From NCBI GenBank assembly GCA_947173495.1, contig CAMWFQ010000016.1:53463-117462 (forward strand): a DNA stretch of 64,000 nucleotides, written 5' to 3'. The notes under the pieces were generated by a model. That model saw only the letters and a list, made by a program, of their open reading frames with translations, was not told the DNA's origin and searched no databases. Below, piece after piece: positions 38,547-47,419 of this stretch. The DNA is from an uncultured Lachnospiraceae bacterium. Its GTDB lineage: Bacteria; Bacillota; Clostridia; Lachnospirales; Lachnospiraceae. The translations under genes and the position numbers were made by a program. The stretch's first letter is position 1, and the number at the start of each line of letters is the position of its first letter.

Positions 38547-39431
38547 ATGTATAGAGAAAATAAGCATGCAATTAAATATATCGTTCCTGGGGTCCTGATT
38601 ATCATTTTGTTCATATATATTCCCGTCATTATGAATTTCAGATATAGCTTTTTCTCATGGGCTTCATATTCAAAAGAGAAAAGATTTATTGGATTTGAGA
38701 ATTATATCCGATTATTTCATGATGATGTTTTTTATACTGCATTGTTTAATAATACGGCTTATGCAATAATTTCAGTTGTTTTTCAGATTGGTCTATCCCT
38801 GATTATTGCATGGATCCTGGAACAAAAATTTTTAGGTAACGCTTCAAAATTTTTTAGAATTGTATTTTATATACCGTCGGTGATATCTATGACGGTAGTG
38901 GGCTTGCTATGGCAGATGATCTACAACCCCAATATAGGACTGTTAAATCCGCTGTTGGAGGTAATCGGGCTGAGGAATCTTACCAGGGACTGGCTGGGAG
39001 ATAAAAATACCGCAATTTATGCAGTGATAAGTGTTTCACAGTGGCAGTATATTGGGAGTACCATGATGCTTTTTATTGTAGCAATGCAAAAAATCCCTCA
39101 GGAGCTTTTTGAAAGCGCCGCTATAGATGGAGCGGGCGGAATGAAACAGTTCATATATGTGGCGGTGCCTCAATGTAAAGAAGCAATCTTAATGAATCTG
39201 ATTGTCACGATTGTAAATGCTTTTAAGGTATTTGATGAAGTCTATATTATGACAGGCGGAGGGCCGGGGCGTTCTACAGAGGTTCTGGGAACTTATTTAT
39301 ACCGGGCGGCTTTCCGGAATAATGAAATGGGATATGCCACGGCAATCTCTACTGTATTGTTTCTGATTACATTTTTTATTTCAGTTTTTCAGCTGCAGTT
39401 TTATCGCAGGCAGATAGGGGACAGCAAATGA
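38547..39431 (+). CDS. ABC importer permease (FrlN-like)
   Basis: The protein has about 295 residues and six transmembrane helices, with the EAA loop ELFESAAIDGAGGMKQFIYVAVP. It is subunit 1 of the frl-type importer. The frame is open further upstream, but that part overlaps the hairpin; ATG 38547 has AGG 4 bases upstream and ATG 38535 is an alternative without a clear ribosome binding site. It overlaps the next permease by 4 bases (ATGA). Confidence 0.9.
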   Translation: MYRENKHAIKYIVPGVLIIILFIYIPVIMNFRYSFFSWASYSKEKRFIGFENYIRLFHDDVFYTALFNNTAYAIISVVFQIGLSLIIAWILEQKFLGNASKFFRIVFYIPSVISMTVVGLLWQMIYNPNIGLLNPLLEVIGLRNLTRDWLGDKNTAIYAVISVSQWQYIGSTMMLFIVAMQKIPQELFESAAIDGAGGMKQFIYVAVPQCKEAILMNLIVTIVNAFKVFDEVYIMTGGGPGRSTEVLGTYLYRAAFRNNEMGYATAISTVLFLITFFISVFQLQFYRRQIGDSK

Positions 39432-40270
39432 GAAAATTGATAAAAGGAAAACCGGAAAATATTATAAAAGCAGGCATCCTTATTTTGCTGGGACTTTATG
39501 CACTTATTATAATTGTACCATTTTTATGGATGATTATGAGCGGACTGAAGACAAATAAAGAGTTGTTCCTTTCGCCATGGGAATTGCCGGAGAAATGGAA
39601 TTTTGACAACTATCTGAAAGCATGGAGTGCGGGTATAGGAAAGTATTTTTTTAACAGTATTCTGGTGACAGTTCTGGCTACTTTGCTTGATTTGGCCTGT
39701 AGCTGCAGCCTTGCCTTCGCTTTATCCAGGTATAGGTTTAAAGGAGCAAGAGGGCTGTTGATGTTTATTATCAGCGGATTGATGCTGGCTCCCCAGGTGG
39801 GCCTGATTTCAAATTACAAACTGCTTCAGATGTTTCGAATATATGATACGTATTTTGCTGTAATCATTCCAACAGCGGCTTTCAGGATACCATTTACTAC
39901 ATTTTTGATATGGTCATATCTTGTAACAATGAATAAGGATTTGGAAGAGGCGGCCGGAATAGAAGGATGTAAGGACTGGCAGGCATTGCTATATATTTTA
40001 TTGCCATTGTTGAAGCCTATTCTGGCAACAGGAGTTTTGCTTACTGCCAAGTATGCATGGAATGATTTCCTGTTCCCGCTTGTATTTACAGAAAATATAG
40101 CTCTAAAGACAATACCTTATGGGTTAAGCAGTATGCAGAGTACACAGGATACTAACTGGACAGTGCTTCTGGCAGCGTTGACCATTTCAGCTTTTCCCAT
40201 GATATTGATGTTTATCTTACTACAAAATCAGTTTATCAGAGGATTATCAGCAGGGAGCGTAAAAGGATGA
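39428..40270 (+). CDS. ABC importer permease (FrlM-like)
   Basis: The 280-residue protein has six transmembrane helices, the EAA-type loop DLEEAAGIEGCKDWQALLYILLP and the usual C-terminus NQFIRGLSAGSVKG. It forms the channel with the preceding permease. It overlaps its neighbours on both sides by 4 bases (ATGA), which ties the importer to the transaminase gene that follows. Confidence 0.92.
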   Translation: MRKLIKGKPENIIKAGILILLGLYALIIIVPFLWMIMSGLKTNKELFLSPWELPEKWNFDNYLKAWSAGIGKYFFNSILVTVLATLLDLACSCSLAFALSRYRFKGARGLLMFIISGLMLAPQVGLISNYKLLQMFRIYDTYFAVIIPTAAFRIPFTTFLIWSYLVTMNKDLEEAAGIEGCKDWQALLYILLPLLKPILATGVLLTAKYAWNDFLFPLVFTENIALKTIPYGLSSMQSTQDTNWTVLLAALTISAFPMILMFILLQNQFIRGLSAGSVKG

Positions 40271-41121
40271 GAATGGAAACATTAGGATACTATAACGGAA
40301 AGTATGACATCCTGGAAAAAATGCAGGTGGCAATGAATGACAGAGGATTTTATTTCGGGGATGGAGTTTATGACGCAAGTTATATGCAGAATAACCTGAT
40401 TTTTGATATGGGGAGACATATTGATCGTTTTTTCAATAGTGCATCACTTATAGGAATACGCCTTGACTTTACTAAAGAATGGCTGTGGGATCTAATGGTC
40501 AAACTGGCTCAAAAGCTGGAGACAGGAGGGTATCTGGCCTATTGGCAGGTGACACGGGGAACGGGTATCCGGAGACATTCGTTTGATGTTAATATGGTGC
40601 CTAATTTAGCCATTATGTTTATACCATCCGAATTGAGAGATGAAGGAAACGGAATGAAGGTGCGTAGCTTTGAGGATAAAAGATATGGATACTGCAATAT
40701 AAAAAGCCTGAACCTGATTCCAAATGTTCTGGGGGCTCAATATGCGGAGTCAGATGAATGCGATGAAATACTTTTTCTAAGAAGAAATATTGTTACGGAA
40801 TGCGCGCATAGCAATGTACATATATTAAAGGATGGGAAGGTTTTAACGCATCCGGAAGGTTCTGATATCCTTTCAGGAATTGCGAGATACCATATGCTTC
40901 AGGCCTGTTCTGAGCTGAAAATTCCATGGGAAGAGAAAAAATTCACATTGGAGGAGTTAATGGATGCAGATGAGGTGTTTATAACCAGCTCAGCCACGCC
41001 GTGCAACCGTGTAGTTGCGGTGGATGATACGACAATAAAGCAAAAGGACTATGCGACATTTAGTAAAATACAGGATCGGGTTTATGGAGAAATGCGAAAG
41101 GAATTGAAAATAGCAGAATAA
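40267..41121 (+). CDS. Class IV aminotransferase, D-amino-acid transaminase-like
   Basis: The 284-residue protein is a fold-type IV PLP enzyme. The PLP lysine is K146 in CNIKSLNLIPNV, and the YFGDGVYD, TRGTG and TECAHSNVHI segments match D-alanine transaminases more than branched-chain ones. It would convert a D-amino acid and 2-oxoglutarate to a 2-oxo acid and D-glutamate. Translational coupling to the permease (ATGA overlap) argues that it works on the imported or released amino acid. Aminodeoxychorismate lyase is the main alternative within the family, but the context does not support it. Confidence 0.85.
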   Translation: MRMETLGYYNGKYDILEKMQVAMNDRGFYFGDGVYDASYMQNNLIFDMGRHIDRFFNSASLIGIRLDFTKEWLWDLMVKLAQKLETGGYLAYWQVTRGTGIRRHSFDVNMVPNLAIMFIPSELRDEGNGMKVRSFEDKRYGYCNIKSLNLIPNVLGAQYAESDECDEILFLRRNIVTECAHSNVHILKDGKVLTHPEGSDILSGIARYHMLQACSELKIPWEEKKFTLEELMDADEVFITSSATPCNRVVAVDDTTIKQKDYATFSKIQDRVYGEMRKELKIAE

Positions 41122-41132
41122 GGAGAAAAGAT

Positions 41133-41600
41133 ATGGTAGATATAGAAGAAAGATTAAAGAATTTAGGAATTATCCTTCCACCGCTGCCACCCCGAGGAGG
41201 AGTTTATAAGCCGGTAAAAAGAGTAGGCAACCTGTTGTTTCTGTCAGGGCAAGGAGCGACAAAGGAAGGAAAACCGGTTATCTGTGGAAAAGTAGGGAAG
41301 GACTGTACAGTAGAACAGGGAAGAGAGGCAGCCAAAATCTGTACATTGAATGCGTTGAGCGTGCTGCAGGATTATCTTGGAGATTTAAGCAGGATAAAAA
41401 GTGTGGTCAAAATATTGGCATTTGTTGCGAGTGCACCAGGATTTAATGAACAGCCGAAGGTAATTGATGCGGCCTCACGGTTATTGGAGAATGTTTTTGG
41501 AGAGGAATCTGGCGTTGGTGCTAGGACAGCTATCTCCGCGCCGGAGCTGCCGGGAGATATTGCTGTGGAAATAGAGTTCATTTTTGAAATTGATGAGTAG
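41133..41600 (+). CDS. RidA/YjgF-family imine deaminase
   Basis: The 155-residue protein resembles the longer Rid proteins that pair with amino-acid metabolism operons. The catalytic arginine lies in VGARTAISAPELPGDIAVEIE. Rid proteins hydrolyse reactive enamine/imine intermediates such as 2-aminoacrylate, which PLP dehydratases release from serine or threonine. It lies between the D-amino-acid transaminase and a D-serine dehydratase/D-threonine aldolase-like gene, exactly where such an intermediate would arise. AAGGAG precedes the ATG. Confidence 0.88.
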   Translation: MVDIEERLKNLGIILPPLPPRGGVYKPVKRVGNLLFLSGQGATKEGKPVICGKVGKDCTVEQGREAAKICTLNALSVLQDYLGDLSRIKSVVKILAFVASAPGFNEQPKVIDAASRLLENVFGEESGVGARTAISAPELPGDIAVEIEFIFEIDE

Positions 41601-41630
41601 CGGAGCTGCTGGAATGACATGGAGGGTATT

Positions 41631-42749
41631 GTGAAAGAAGAAAGATATAGGGTACCGGAAGAAGAAGAGTTACTTACCCCTTCACTAATTTATTATGGAG
41701 AAATGATAGAAAATAATATTTCGCAGATGATAAAGACGGCGGGTAAGGCAGATCGGTTATGGCCGCATGTGAAAACCTATAAGACTGAAGAAATTGTCAA
41801 GATGCAGATACAATGGGGAATAAAGAAATTTAAGGCGGCAACGATAGCCGAAGCGGAGATGGCAGCACGGGCGGGAGCCGAAGTTGTCCTTTTGGCGTAT
41901 CCTCTTGTGGGACCCAATATAGAAAGATTCTACAGGCTCCAGCAGGAATATTACCGTACTGATTTCTGGGCAGTGGGAGATGATCTGGAACAGCTGAGAA
42001 AGTTAGGAAACATATATGAAAAGAATAGTAAGACGGTATCTGTTCTGGTGGATATTAATATAGGAGGAAACCGGACAGGAGTAGAGCTGGAGAATCTTGA
42101 ATTATTTTACCATAAAGCTGCGGAAATCTGTGGATTAAGCATAAAAGGGGTACACTGCTATGATGGTGTTTTTGGAATGAAGAATTATCGAGAGAGGGAG
42201 ACTGCAGTTCAGAAAGAGAACTGCGATGTTCTGAAGACTGCGGGCAAGCTAAGGGAGGAAGGTTATGATTGCGGAGTTTTGGTTATGGGAGGAACACCTA
42301 CATTCCTATGCCATGTGAAAACAGAGGGCATATATGTATCGCCTGGGACCAGTGTGGTTTACGACTGGGGATATGCAGTACATTATCCGGAGGAACCATT
42401 CATGCCAGCGGCAGCCATTGCAACCAGGGTGATTAGCCATGGAGCAGAGGGATATTTTACACTGGATCTGGGATACAAAGGGATTGCGGCTGATCCGCCA
42501 GGAGAAAAAGGAATACTATTAGGGATACCATATGCGAAGGCGGTTTATCAGAACGAAGAACATTGGGTCTGGAAGATGAAAGAAGGATACGAAAAGAAGA
42601 GACCTGAAATTGGAAAGGTATTATATATTATTCCTGCGCATATATGCCCAACTACAGCCCTGTATGATAAGATATTGCTATTATGGAGAGAAACCTGCAA
42701 AAAAGAGTGGATAGAAGTCACCGCAAGAAACCGGAAATTATCTATTTAA
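41631..42749 (+). CDS. D-threonine aldolase / D-serine dehydratase-like fold-type III PLP enzyme
   Basis: The 372-residue protein has an alanine-racemase-like N-terminal barrel with the PLP lysine in WPHVKTYK (K48) and a C-terminal DSD-like domain with the metal motif AHICPT (H337, C339). Family members cleave D-threonine to glycine and acetaldehyde or dehydrate D-serine; which one applies cannot be told. GTG 41631 is preferred because GGAGGG (41621-41626) sits just before it, whereas ATG 41619 has no ribosome binding site. It is the last gene of the operon; a degraded gene fragment follows at once. Confidence 0.85.
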   Translation: MKEERYRVPEEEELLTPSLIYYGEMIENNISQMIKTAGKADRLWPHVKTYKTEEIVKMQIQWGIKKFKAATIAEAEMAARAGAEVVLLAYPLVGPNIERFYRLQQEYYRTDFWAVGDDLEQLRKLGNIYEKNSKTVSVLVDINIGGNRTGVELENLELFYHKAAEICGLSIKGVHCYDGVFGMKNYRERETAVQKENCDVLKTAGKLREEGYDCGVLVMGGTPTFLCHVKTEGIYVSPGTSVVYDWGYAVHYPEEPFMPAAAIATRVISHGAEGYFTLDLGYKGIAADPPGEKGILLGIPYAKAVYQNEEHWVWKMKEGYEKKRPEIGKVLYIIPAHICPTTALYDKILLLWRETCKKEWIEVTARNRKLSI

Positions 42750-42752
42750 TGA

Positions 42753-42932
42753 AGTGACCAATTCCCCAGCTATGCCGGAGAGAATAGAGTAAGTGGAGAA
42801 ATCTGGTTTGCAGCAAAGAGAAATGAGCAGAACTCTAAACGTTATTCTTTAGTAGAATTTAAGGATATCAAGGGCGAAGCTGTTCGCATGGATGCAAAAT
42901 ATGACAAGCAATATTTAGAGGGCAAGTTATAG
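42753..42932 (+). pseudogene. Fragment of an unrecognised gene, no start codon
   Basis: The frame from 42753 is open for 59 codons to TAG 42930-42932 and reads like real protein (GEIWFAAKRNEQ, YSLVEFKDIKGEAVRMDAKY), but it has no start codon or ribosome binding site and follows a stop directly. It may be the 3' remnant of a gene from a mobile element disrupted when the frl region was inserted or rearranged. The family is not recognised. The rest of the gap 42750-42984 shows nothing. Confidence 0.5.
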
Positions 42933-42984
42933 CGCAGATTCATATCTGAAAAAGATTATAGATTGGAGTGAGCGTGGAAGCGTA

Positions 42985-43671
42985 TCACAAGCCAAAGACA
43001 AACCTTACAAAGTCCTCGATCACGTCCGGATGATTTTCCAGAGTGCAGATCCCCAGTATGGAATCTTCGTCCAGCCCGTATCGTGAAATCAGAGCGCTGT
43101 CTTTCAGGCTGATTCCCACCGGATACGGCTGACCGGATGAGTCAGGAAAGTGACAGAGTACGTCTTCTGACGCAAGATATTCGAAAAGCTCCGGAGACAG
43201 AGCCTGCTCCAGATTCAAAAATATATTTTCCCTGCTGTATTGCTCCAGTATGGCCTCTTTCGTGATGACAATATCGAGGGTCTCTGTTCCCAGCAGGGAC
43301 TGAAAAAGAATGGAGGAAGCATCGTTGTATAATTTGTCATCAGGACTGCCGGTAAGGCTTAAGGAGGTATCGAAGGTCAGGATCTGCCGTTTCTGAAAGC
43401 CCTGATGGTCATAGCCCTGACGGGCATAAAAGTCTTCTTTCAGCTCTTCGATCTGTGCCTTTCCTGTATAGCTCTGATTGATAAAAGCACAGTAGAGCAT
43501 GCAGTCCTGCCGGCTGCGGAGAAATGCGCCTGCGGCCTGATACAGCAGAAAGATCACCGCAAGGCCGATCAGGATGGGAACCTTGTAGTAGGCTCCCAGG
43601 TACCAGAGACGGTCCCTGGCATTCATCTGTCTCATCTTATGCAGTTCTTTTTGAAATTCTTCACGATTCAT
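42985..43671 (-). CDS. Membrane protein of unknown function in the two-component operon
   Basis: The 228-residue protein has a charged cytoplasmic N-terminus of about 28 residues, one transmembrane helix (about 31-50) and an extracytoplasmic domain of about 175 residues. The domain contains a LDIVITKEAILEQYS stretch similar in style to a truncated solute-binding or sensor domain. It is the third gene of the yesN-yesM-like transcript, 113 bases after the kinase. It could be an accessory sensor or a modulator of the kinase; no family is recognised. Confidence 0.75.
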   Translation of the reverse strand: MNREEFQKELHKMRQMNARDRLWYLGAYYKVPILIGLAVIFLLYQAAGAFLRSRQDCMLYCAFINQSYTGKAQIEELKEDFYARQGYDHQGFQKRQILTFDTSLSLTGSPDDKLYNDASSILFQSLLGTETLDIVITKEAILEQYSRENIFLNLEQALSPELFEYLASEDVLCHFPDSSGQPYPVGISLKDSALISRYGLDEDSILGICTLENHPDVIEDFVRFVFGL

Positions 43672-43783
43672 GGCAATCTCCTTTTTGCATCAGACAATTG
43701 ATCTGAGGCGTGGAATTTCCGCACCTTTTTCAGGTATTTTGCCTGCGGCAGTTTTTCTGCAGTCTTTTTTCCCGCACCGGCTT

Positions 43784-45616
43784 TCAGACATTCCTTTCAG
43801 TCGTCTCATCCTCCGTATCTGTAAAATACTCTGCCGGAAGCAGAATCGAAACCTTGTTTTCAAAAAAGGGAATAGAGGAAAAGGTGATATCCACTTCTCC
43901 GTAATAGGATAGCAGGCGGCTGTAAACATTATTGAGGCCCACATGTTTTCCGGCTTCACCCTCCGCATACTTCCGCTTGGTTACCTGCTGGGCGCGCTCC
44001 ACATCAATGCCGATTCCATTATCGATAACCGAGATTTCCAGATGCTGCTCCTTAAATTCCGCTGTGATCGTGATAAAAGGGGCAAAAGGATAATTGGCGG
44101 CTGTATTGACCTCAAAGCCGTGCTTTAAAGAGTTTTCCACCAGGGGCTGGAGGATACATTTTACAATCGGCCGTATCAGCAGGGGATCAGGGATCTGCAC
44201 CGTCACCTGTATCATATGAGAAAAACGGTAATTCATAATATTGATGTAGGACAGGGCATGCTCCACCTCCTGGGAAAGGGTAAGCAGATTTTCGCCGTAT
44301 GCAAGTCCGGTGCGAAGGTAATTTCCCAGGTTGGCGATCATGTTGGAGGCATTGTCATGATGGCCGCAGAAAATTTCCATGTTTATAAATTCCAGTGTGT
44401 TATAGAGAAAATGAGGATTCATCTGCTCGGAGAGAAGCTGCATCTGAGTCTCATATTTTTCAGTCTCTTCTACCTGGATCTGACGAATCTGCTGCTGTAT
44501 GGTACAGTACATGGAGTGAATGGCATCATTGAGCTGTTCGATTTCGTCGTTGGAGCTGATATTAATCTTTCCTCTGTAATTTCCGGTTTCGATGCTGTGG
44601 AGGGAGTGCATCAGCTTTTTCAGCGGTTTGGTGATAAAAAAACTGAGCATGATACTCAATACGGCAACGAACACGGTGGAGGTAATGCCGATGATCAGAG
44701 AAACGGAGCGCAGGTAGGAGAAACGCTGGGTAAACAGACTTTCAGGTACCGCGTTAATAAGATAGAGACCATCCGGTGTGATGCGGGAGCAGAAGAGATA
44801 CAGATCGCCTGCAGGGACACAGGTTTTGCCTTCTCGGATCATGTGGGAAACACTTTCGCTTACATCTTCCCGGCTCATTTCCTGGTAGTCCCCGGAAGAC
44901 GCGGGGAGAGAAAGAATCCGCCCGGTGCTGTCTGTCAGGTACAGGGTTCCCTCACATTCGTCATTACAGTATAATTGCAGGAAATTAGAGATAGAGGCAG
45001 TATCAAAGAACAGGTAAAAAAGCAGATCCTTCTCTTCGCCCTGATCGGGCAGAATGATCAGGTTATCCCGTTCCACATATTTCAGGGGAACAGCCATGGG
45101 TATGGATTCGCCCAGTCCGCTGTAAGGATTCTCACAGGAGGGAAGAAAGGTAATACCTGAAATGGCCGGAATCCGGTAGCTTTCCGTAGCACTGCGTTTG
45201 AAGCGCAGGGTATAGGGATAGTACATGCCGCTTTCTTTGCCGTCTTTCTCACGTATCAGAATGGCGGAAGAGATCAGCTCATGAATATGAATGTAGTGCG
45301 AGAAGTTTTCCTGCAGCAGGTTGTTGCACTCGGTAAAGGAGGAGGGGGACTGCTGAAGGATGAATTTTACATCATCCCGGAAATCATCGGAGACGGTCAG
45401 GCTGATGAACCGGCTGATAATATAGGTATAGGTCTCATAAAAACGGGAGGCCACCCGCTCTGTCTCGGCCGTAGTGTTCCGGATCGCGGAATCGCGGGAA
45501 AACCTTCCGAAAAACAAAGAGAGGGCCGCATTAAAGGCAAAAAGTACCAGGAGCGTTGGGAGCAGCATGTACAGCCAGATTTTTGTGATCAGCTTTTTGG
45601 GATGTCTGTATGTCAT
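43784..45616 (-). CDS. YesM-type sensor histidine kinase
   Basis: The 610-residue kinase has transmembrane helices at about 12-33 and 302-328 flanking an extracellular sensor domain. Then come a HAMP domain, a His_kinase region with H402 in SEQMNPHFLYNTLEF, and an ATPase domain with VENSLKHGF and the DNGIGID box. It belongs to the LytS/YesM family, which pairs with AraC-type response regulators to control sugar importers. The partner gene lies 35 bases upstream on the same strand. GAGG precedes the ATG. Confidence 0.95.
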   Translation of the reverse strand: MTYRHPKKLITKIWLYMLLPTLLVLFAFNAALSLFFGRFSRDSAIRNTTAETERVASRFYETYTYIISRFISLTVSDDFRDDVKFILQQSPSSFTECNNLLQENFSHYIHIHELISSAILIREKDGKESGMYYPYTLRFKRSATESYRIPAISGITFLPSCENPYSGLGESIPMAVPLKYVERDNLIILPDQGEEKDLLFYLFFDTASISNFLQLYCNDECEGTLYLTDSTGRILSLPASSGDYQEMSREDVSESVSHMIREGKTCVPAGDLYLFCSRITPDGLYLINAVPESLFTQRFSYLRSVSLIIGITSTVFVAVLSIMLSFFITKPLKKLMHSLHSIETGNYRGKINISSNDEIEQLNDAIHSMYCTIQQQIRQIQVEETEKYETQMQLLSEQMNPHFLYNTLEFINMEIFCGHHDNASNMIANLGNYLRTGLAYGENLLTLSQEVEHALSYINIMNYRFSHMIQVTVQIPDPLLIRPIVKCILQPLVENSLKHGFEVNTAANYPFAPFITITAEFKEQHLEISVIDNGIGIDVERAQQVTKRKYAEGEAGKHVGLNNVYSRLLSYYGEVDITFSSIPFFENKVSILLPAEYFTDTEDETTERNV

Positions 45617-45651
45617 GGTATGCCTCGCTTTCGTAATGTCAGAGCGGAATT

Positions 45652-47214
45652 TTACAGGGAGTTCATATACTCGGAGGGGGACATGCCGGTTTCGTTTTTA
45701 AAGGCTCTGGAGAAGGAACGGTAGTCCTGATAGCCGACCCGGTATGCGATTTCTCCGATATTGGTATCTTTGGAAGCAAGAAGCCTGCGGGCAAGCTGCA
45801 TCCGTGCGTTCAGAAGATAGTCGCGAAAATTGGTGCCGGTTTTGTTTTTGAAATATATGGTAAAGTAAGATTCACTCAAATGAACCTGTTTTGCCACATC
45901 CTTTGCTTTGATATTTTTGTTCAGATTGTTCTGAATATATTCCTTGGCAGTATGAATAATATTATCTTTATCCACGGCAGTGACGGCGAGAAGGCGGCTG
46001 AAGTCGATCAGAATATCGGTGATCCACTGCTGAAGCTGTTTGATGGATTCAAACTGATAAAGCTTGTCATAACTGAACTCGAAATCCCGGCTTACATGGG
46101 GATAAAGGGTTTCCAGCTGCTTCTGCAAATTTACCAGAAGATAGATACACATGCCCAGCACATAGTTTGGAGGAGGCATTTTGGCAGCGAAAATGGAGGC
46201 GAAAAAAGCGTCCACATAGTCGGCGATCTTCTCTGAGGATCTTTGGGCGACAGCATGGACCAGGGGACCATAGTCAATATTTTCAGCAGAAAAAGAAGGT
46301 CTCTCCCGGTTGATACTGTTGCTGTCAAAAAGGCAGCAGTCCGTATCATAGATCCGGTACGATAATGCCTCTAAGGCACTGGAGTAGGAAAGCTGTGCGG
46401 TACTTAAATTTTCCATAATACTGCCGATTCCGGCCTTCATACGGTATCCTTCCCGGGAAAGCTTTCGAATCGCTTCCAATATGGCATCCCGAAACAGAGG
46501 ATCAGAGGTATTCTCAACATTGATAAGAGATACAATCTGATTTTCCGCATAGATCCAGGATTCGGCAGAATATCGTTCAAAAATACCGGATAAAAACAGG
46601 GGATCCAGATCGGAAAGAGAATCCTCTCTGTCCGGTCCGGGGACAAACAGGAAAACCACAACACAGCTGCGGATGTTTTTCAGAGAAAGATGAAGGACAT
46701 CCAGTTCATCAGCAATATCACCTGTTTTCGGAAAGCGGTTCTGAATGAGCTGAGTGAGCAGCAGTGTACGGGAGGAGTCAAGCAGACCGGGGATCCGGTT
46801 CCGTGGAACCATAGCATCCTTGCCGCGCGCTTCCAGTATTTTCCGGCACTGAGAGGTGAGGACATCCCGGAATTCCGCCAGGTTTAAGGGCTTGAGAAAG
46901 TAGGACTTTACGCCATAGCGGATGGCTCTCTGGGCGTATTCAAAATTTTCATATCCGCTTAATATAAGAAAGGATACGGAAAGCTTTTCCTCGATGCAGG
47001 TTTTAATCACATCCAGTCCGCTCATTTCCGGCATACTGATGTCTATCACGGCAATATCCGGATGAAATTCGCGGATCAGCTCAAGGGCGGCCCTGCCGTT
47101 TTCGGCACATCCCACTACGGATACATTCATATCGAGATTTTTGATGATCTGGTTTAAGCCGTTGCGAATAGCAGATTCGTCATCGGCAATTACTATGGTG
47201 ACCGGAGAAGTCAT
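45652..47214 (-). CDS. YesN-type response regulator (REC-AraC)
   Basis: The 520-residue protein has an N-terminal receiver domain with D11 and D12 in IADDE, the phosphorylation site D58 in AVIDISMPEMSG and the FLKPLN lysine. A linker of about 270 residues follows, then a C-terminal AraC-type DNA-binding domain (VGYQDYRSFSRAFKNETGMSPSEYM). It diverges from the importer genes starting at 47420 and very likely controls them. The 205-base divergent region 47215-47419 contains an inverted repeat GTGTT-ACA-AACAC near 47315-47330 that could be its binding site. Confidence 0.95.
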   Translation of the reverse strand: MTSPVTIVIADDESAIRNGLNQIIKNLDMNVSVVGCAENGRAALELIREFHPDIAVIDISMPEMSGLDVIKTCIEEKLSVSFLILSGYENFEYAQRAIRYGVKSYFLKPLNLAEFRDVLTSQCRKILEARGKDAMVPRNRIPGLLDSSRTLLLTQLIQNRFPKTGDIADELDVLHLSLKNIRSCVVVFLFVPGPDREDSLSDLDPLFLSGIFERYSAESWIYAENQIVSLINVENTSDPLFRDAILEAIRKLSREGYRMKAGIGSIMENLSTAQLSYSSALEALSYRIYDTDCCLFDSNSINRERPSFSAENIDYGPLVHAVAQRSSEKIADYVDAFFASIFAAKMPPPNYVLGMCIYLLVNLQKQLETLYPHVSRDFEFSYDKLYQFESIKQLQQWITDILIDFSRLLAVTAVDKDNIIHTAKEYIQNNLNKNIKAKDVAKQVHLSESYFTIYFKNKTGTNFRDYLLNARMQLARRLLASKDTNIGEIAYRVGYQDYRSFSRAFKNETGMSPSEYMNSL

Positions 47215-47419
47215 TCATTTATACCATCCTTATTTACAAAATGCTTTACTTTTTTAGTGAAATTATACTATAAAGAAAAATATTATGTATCGTTTTGGAG
47301 GAAGGTTATTGAAAAGTGTTACAAACACAATGGAAAATACCATATCAAAATAACGTATTTCGAGTGAAAATAGGTACAGACCCAAAACATGAGGTAAATT
47401 TTTGAAAGGAGAAAAAGTT

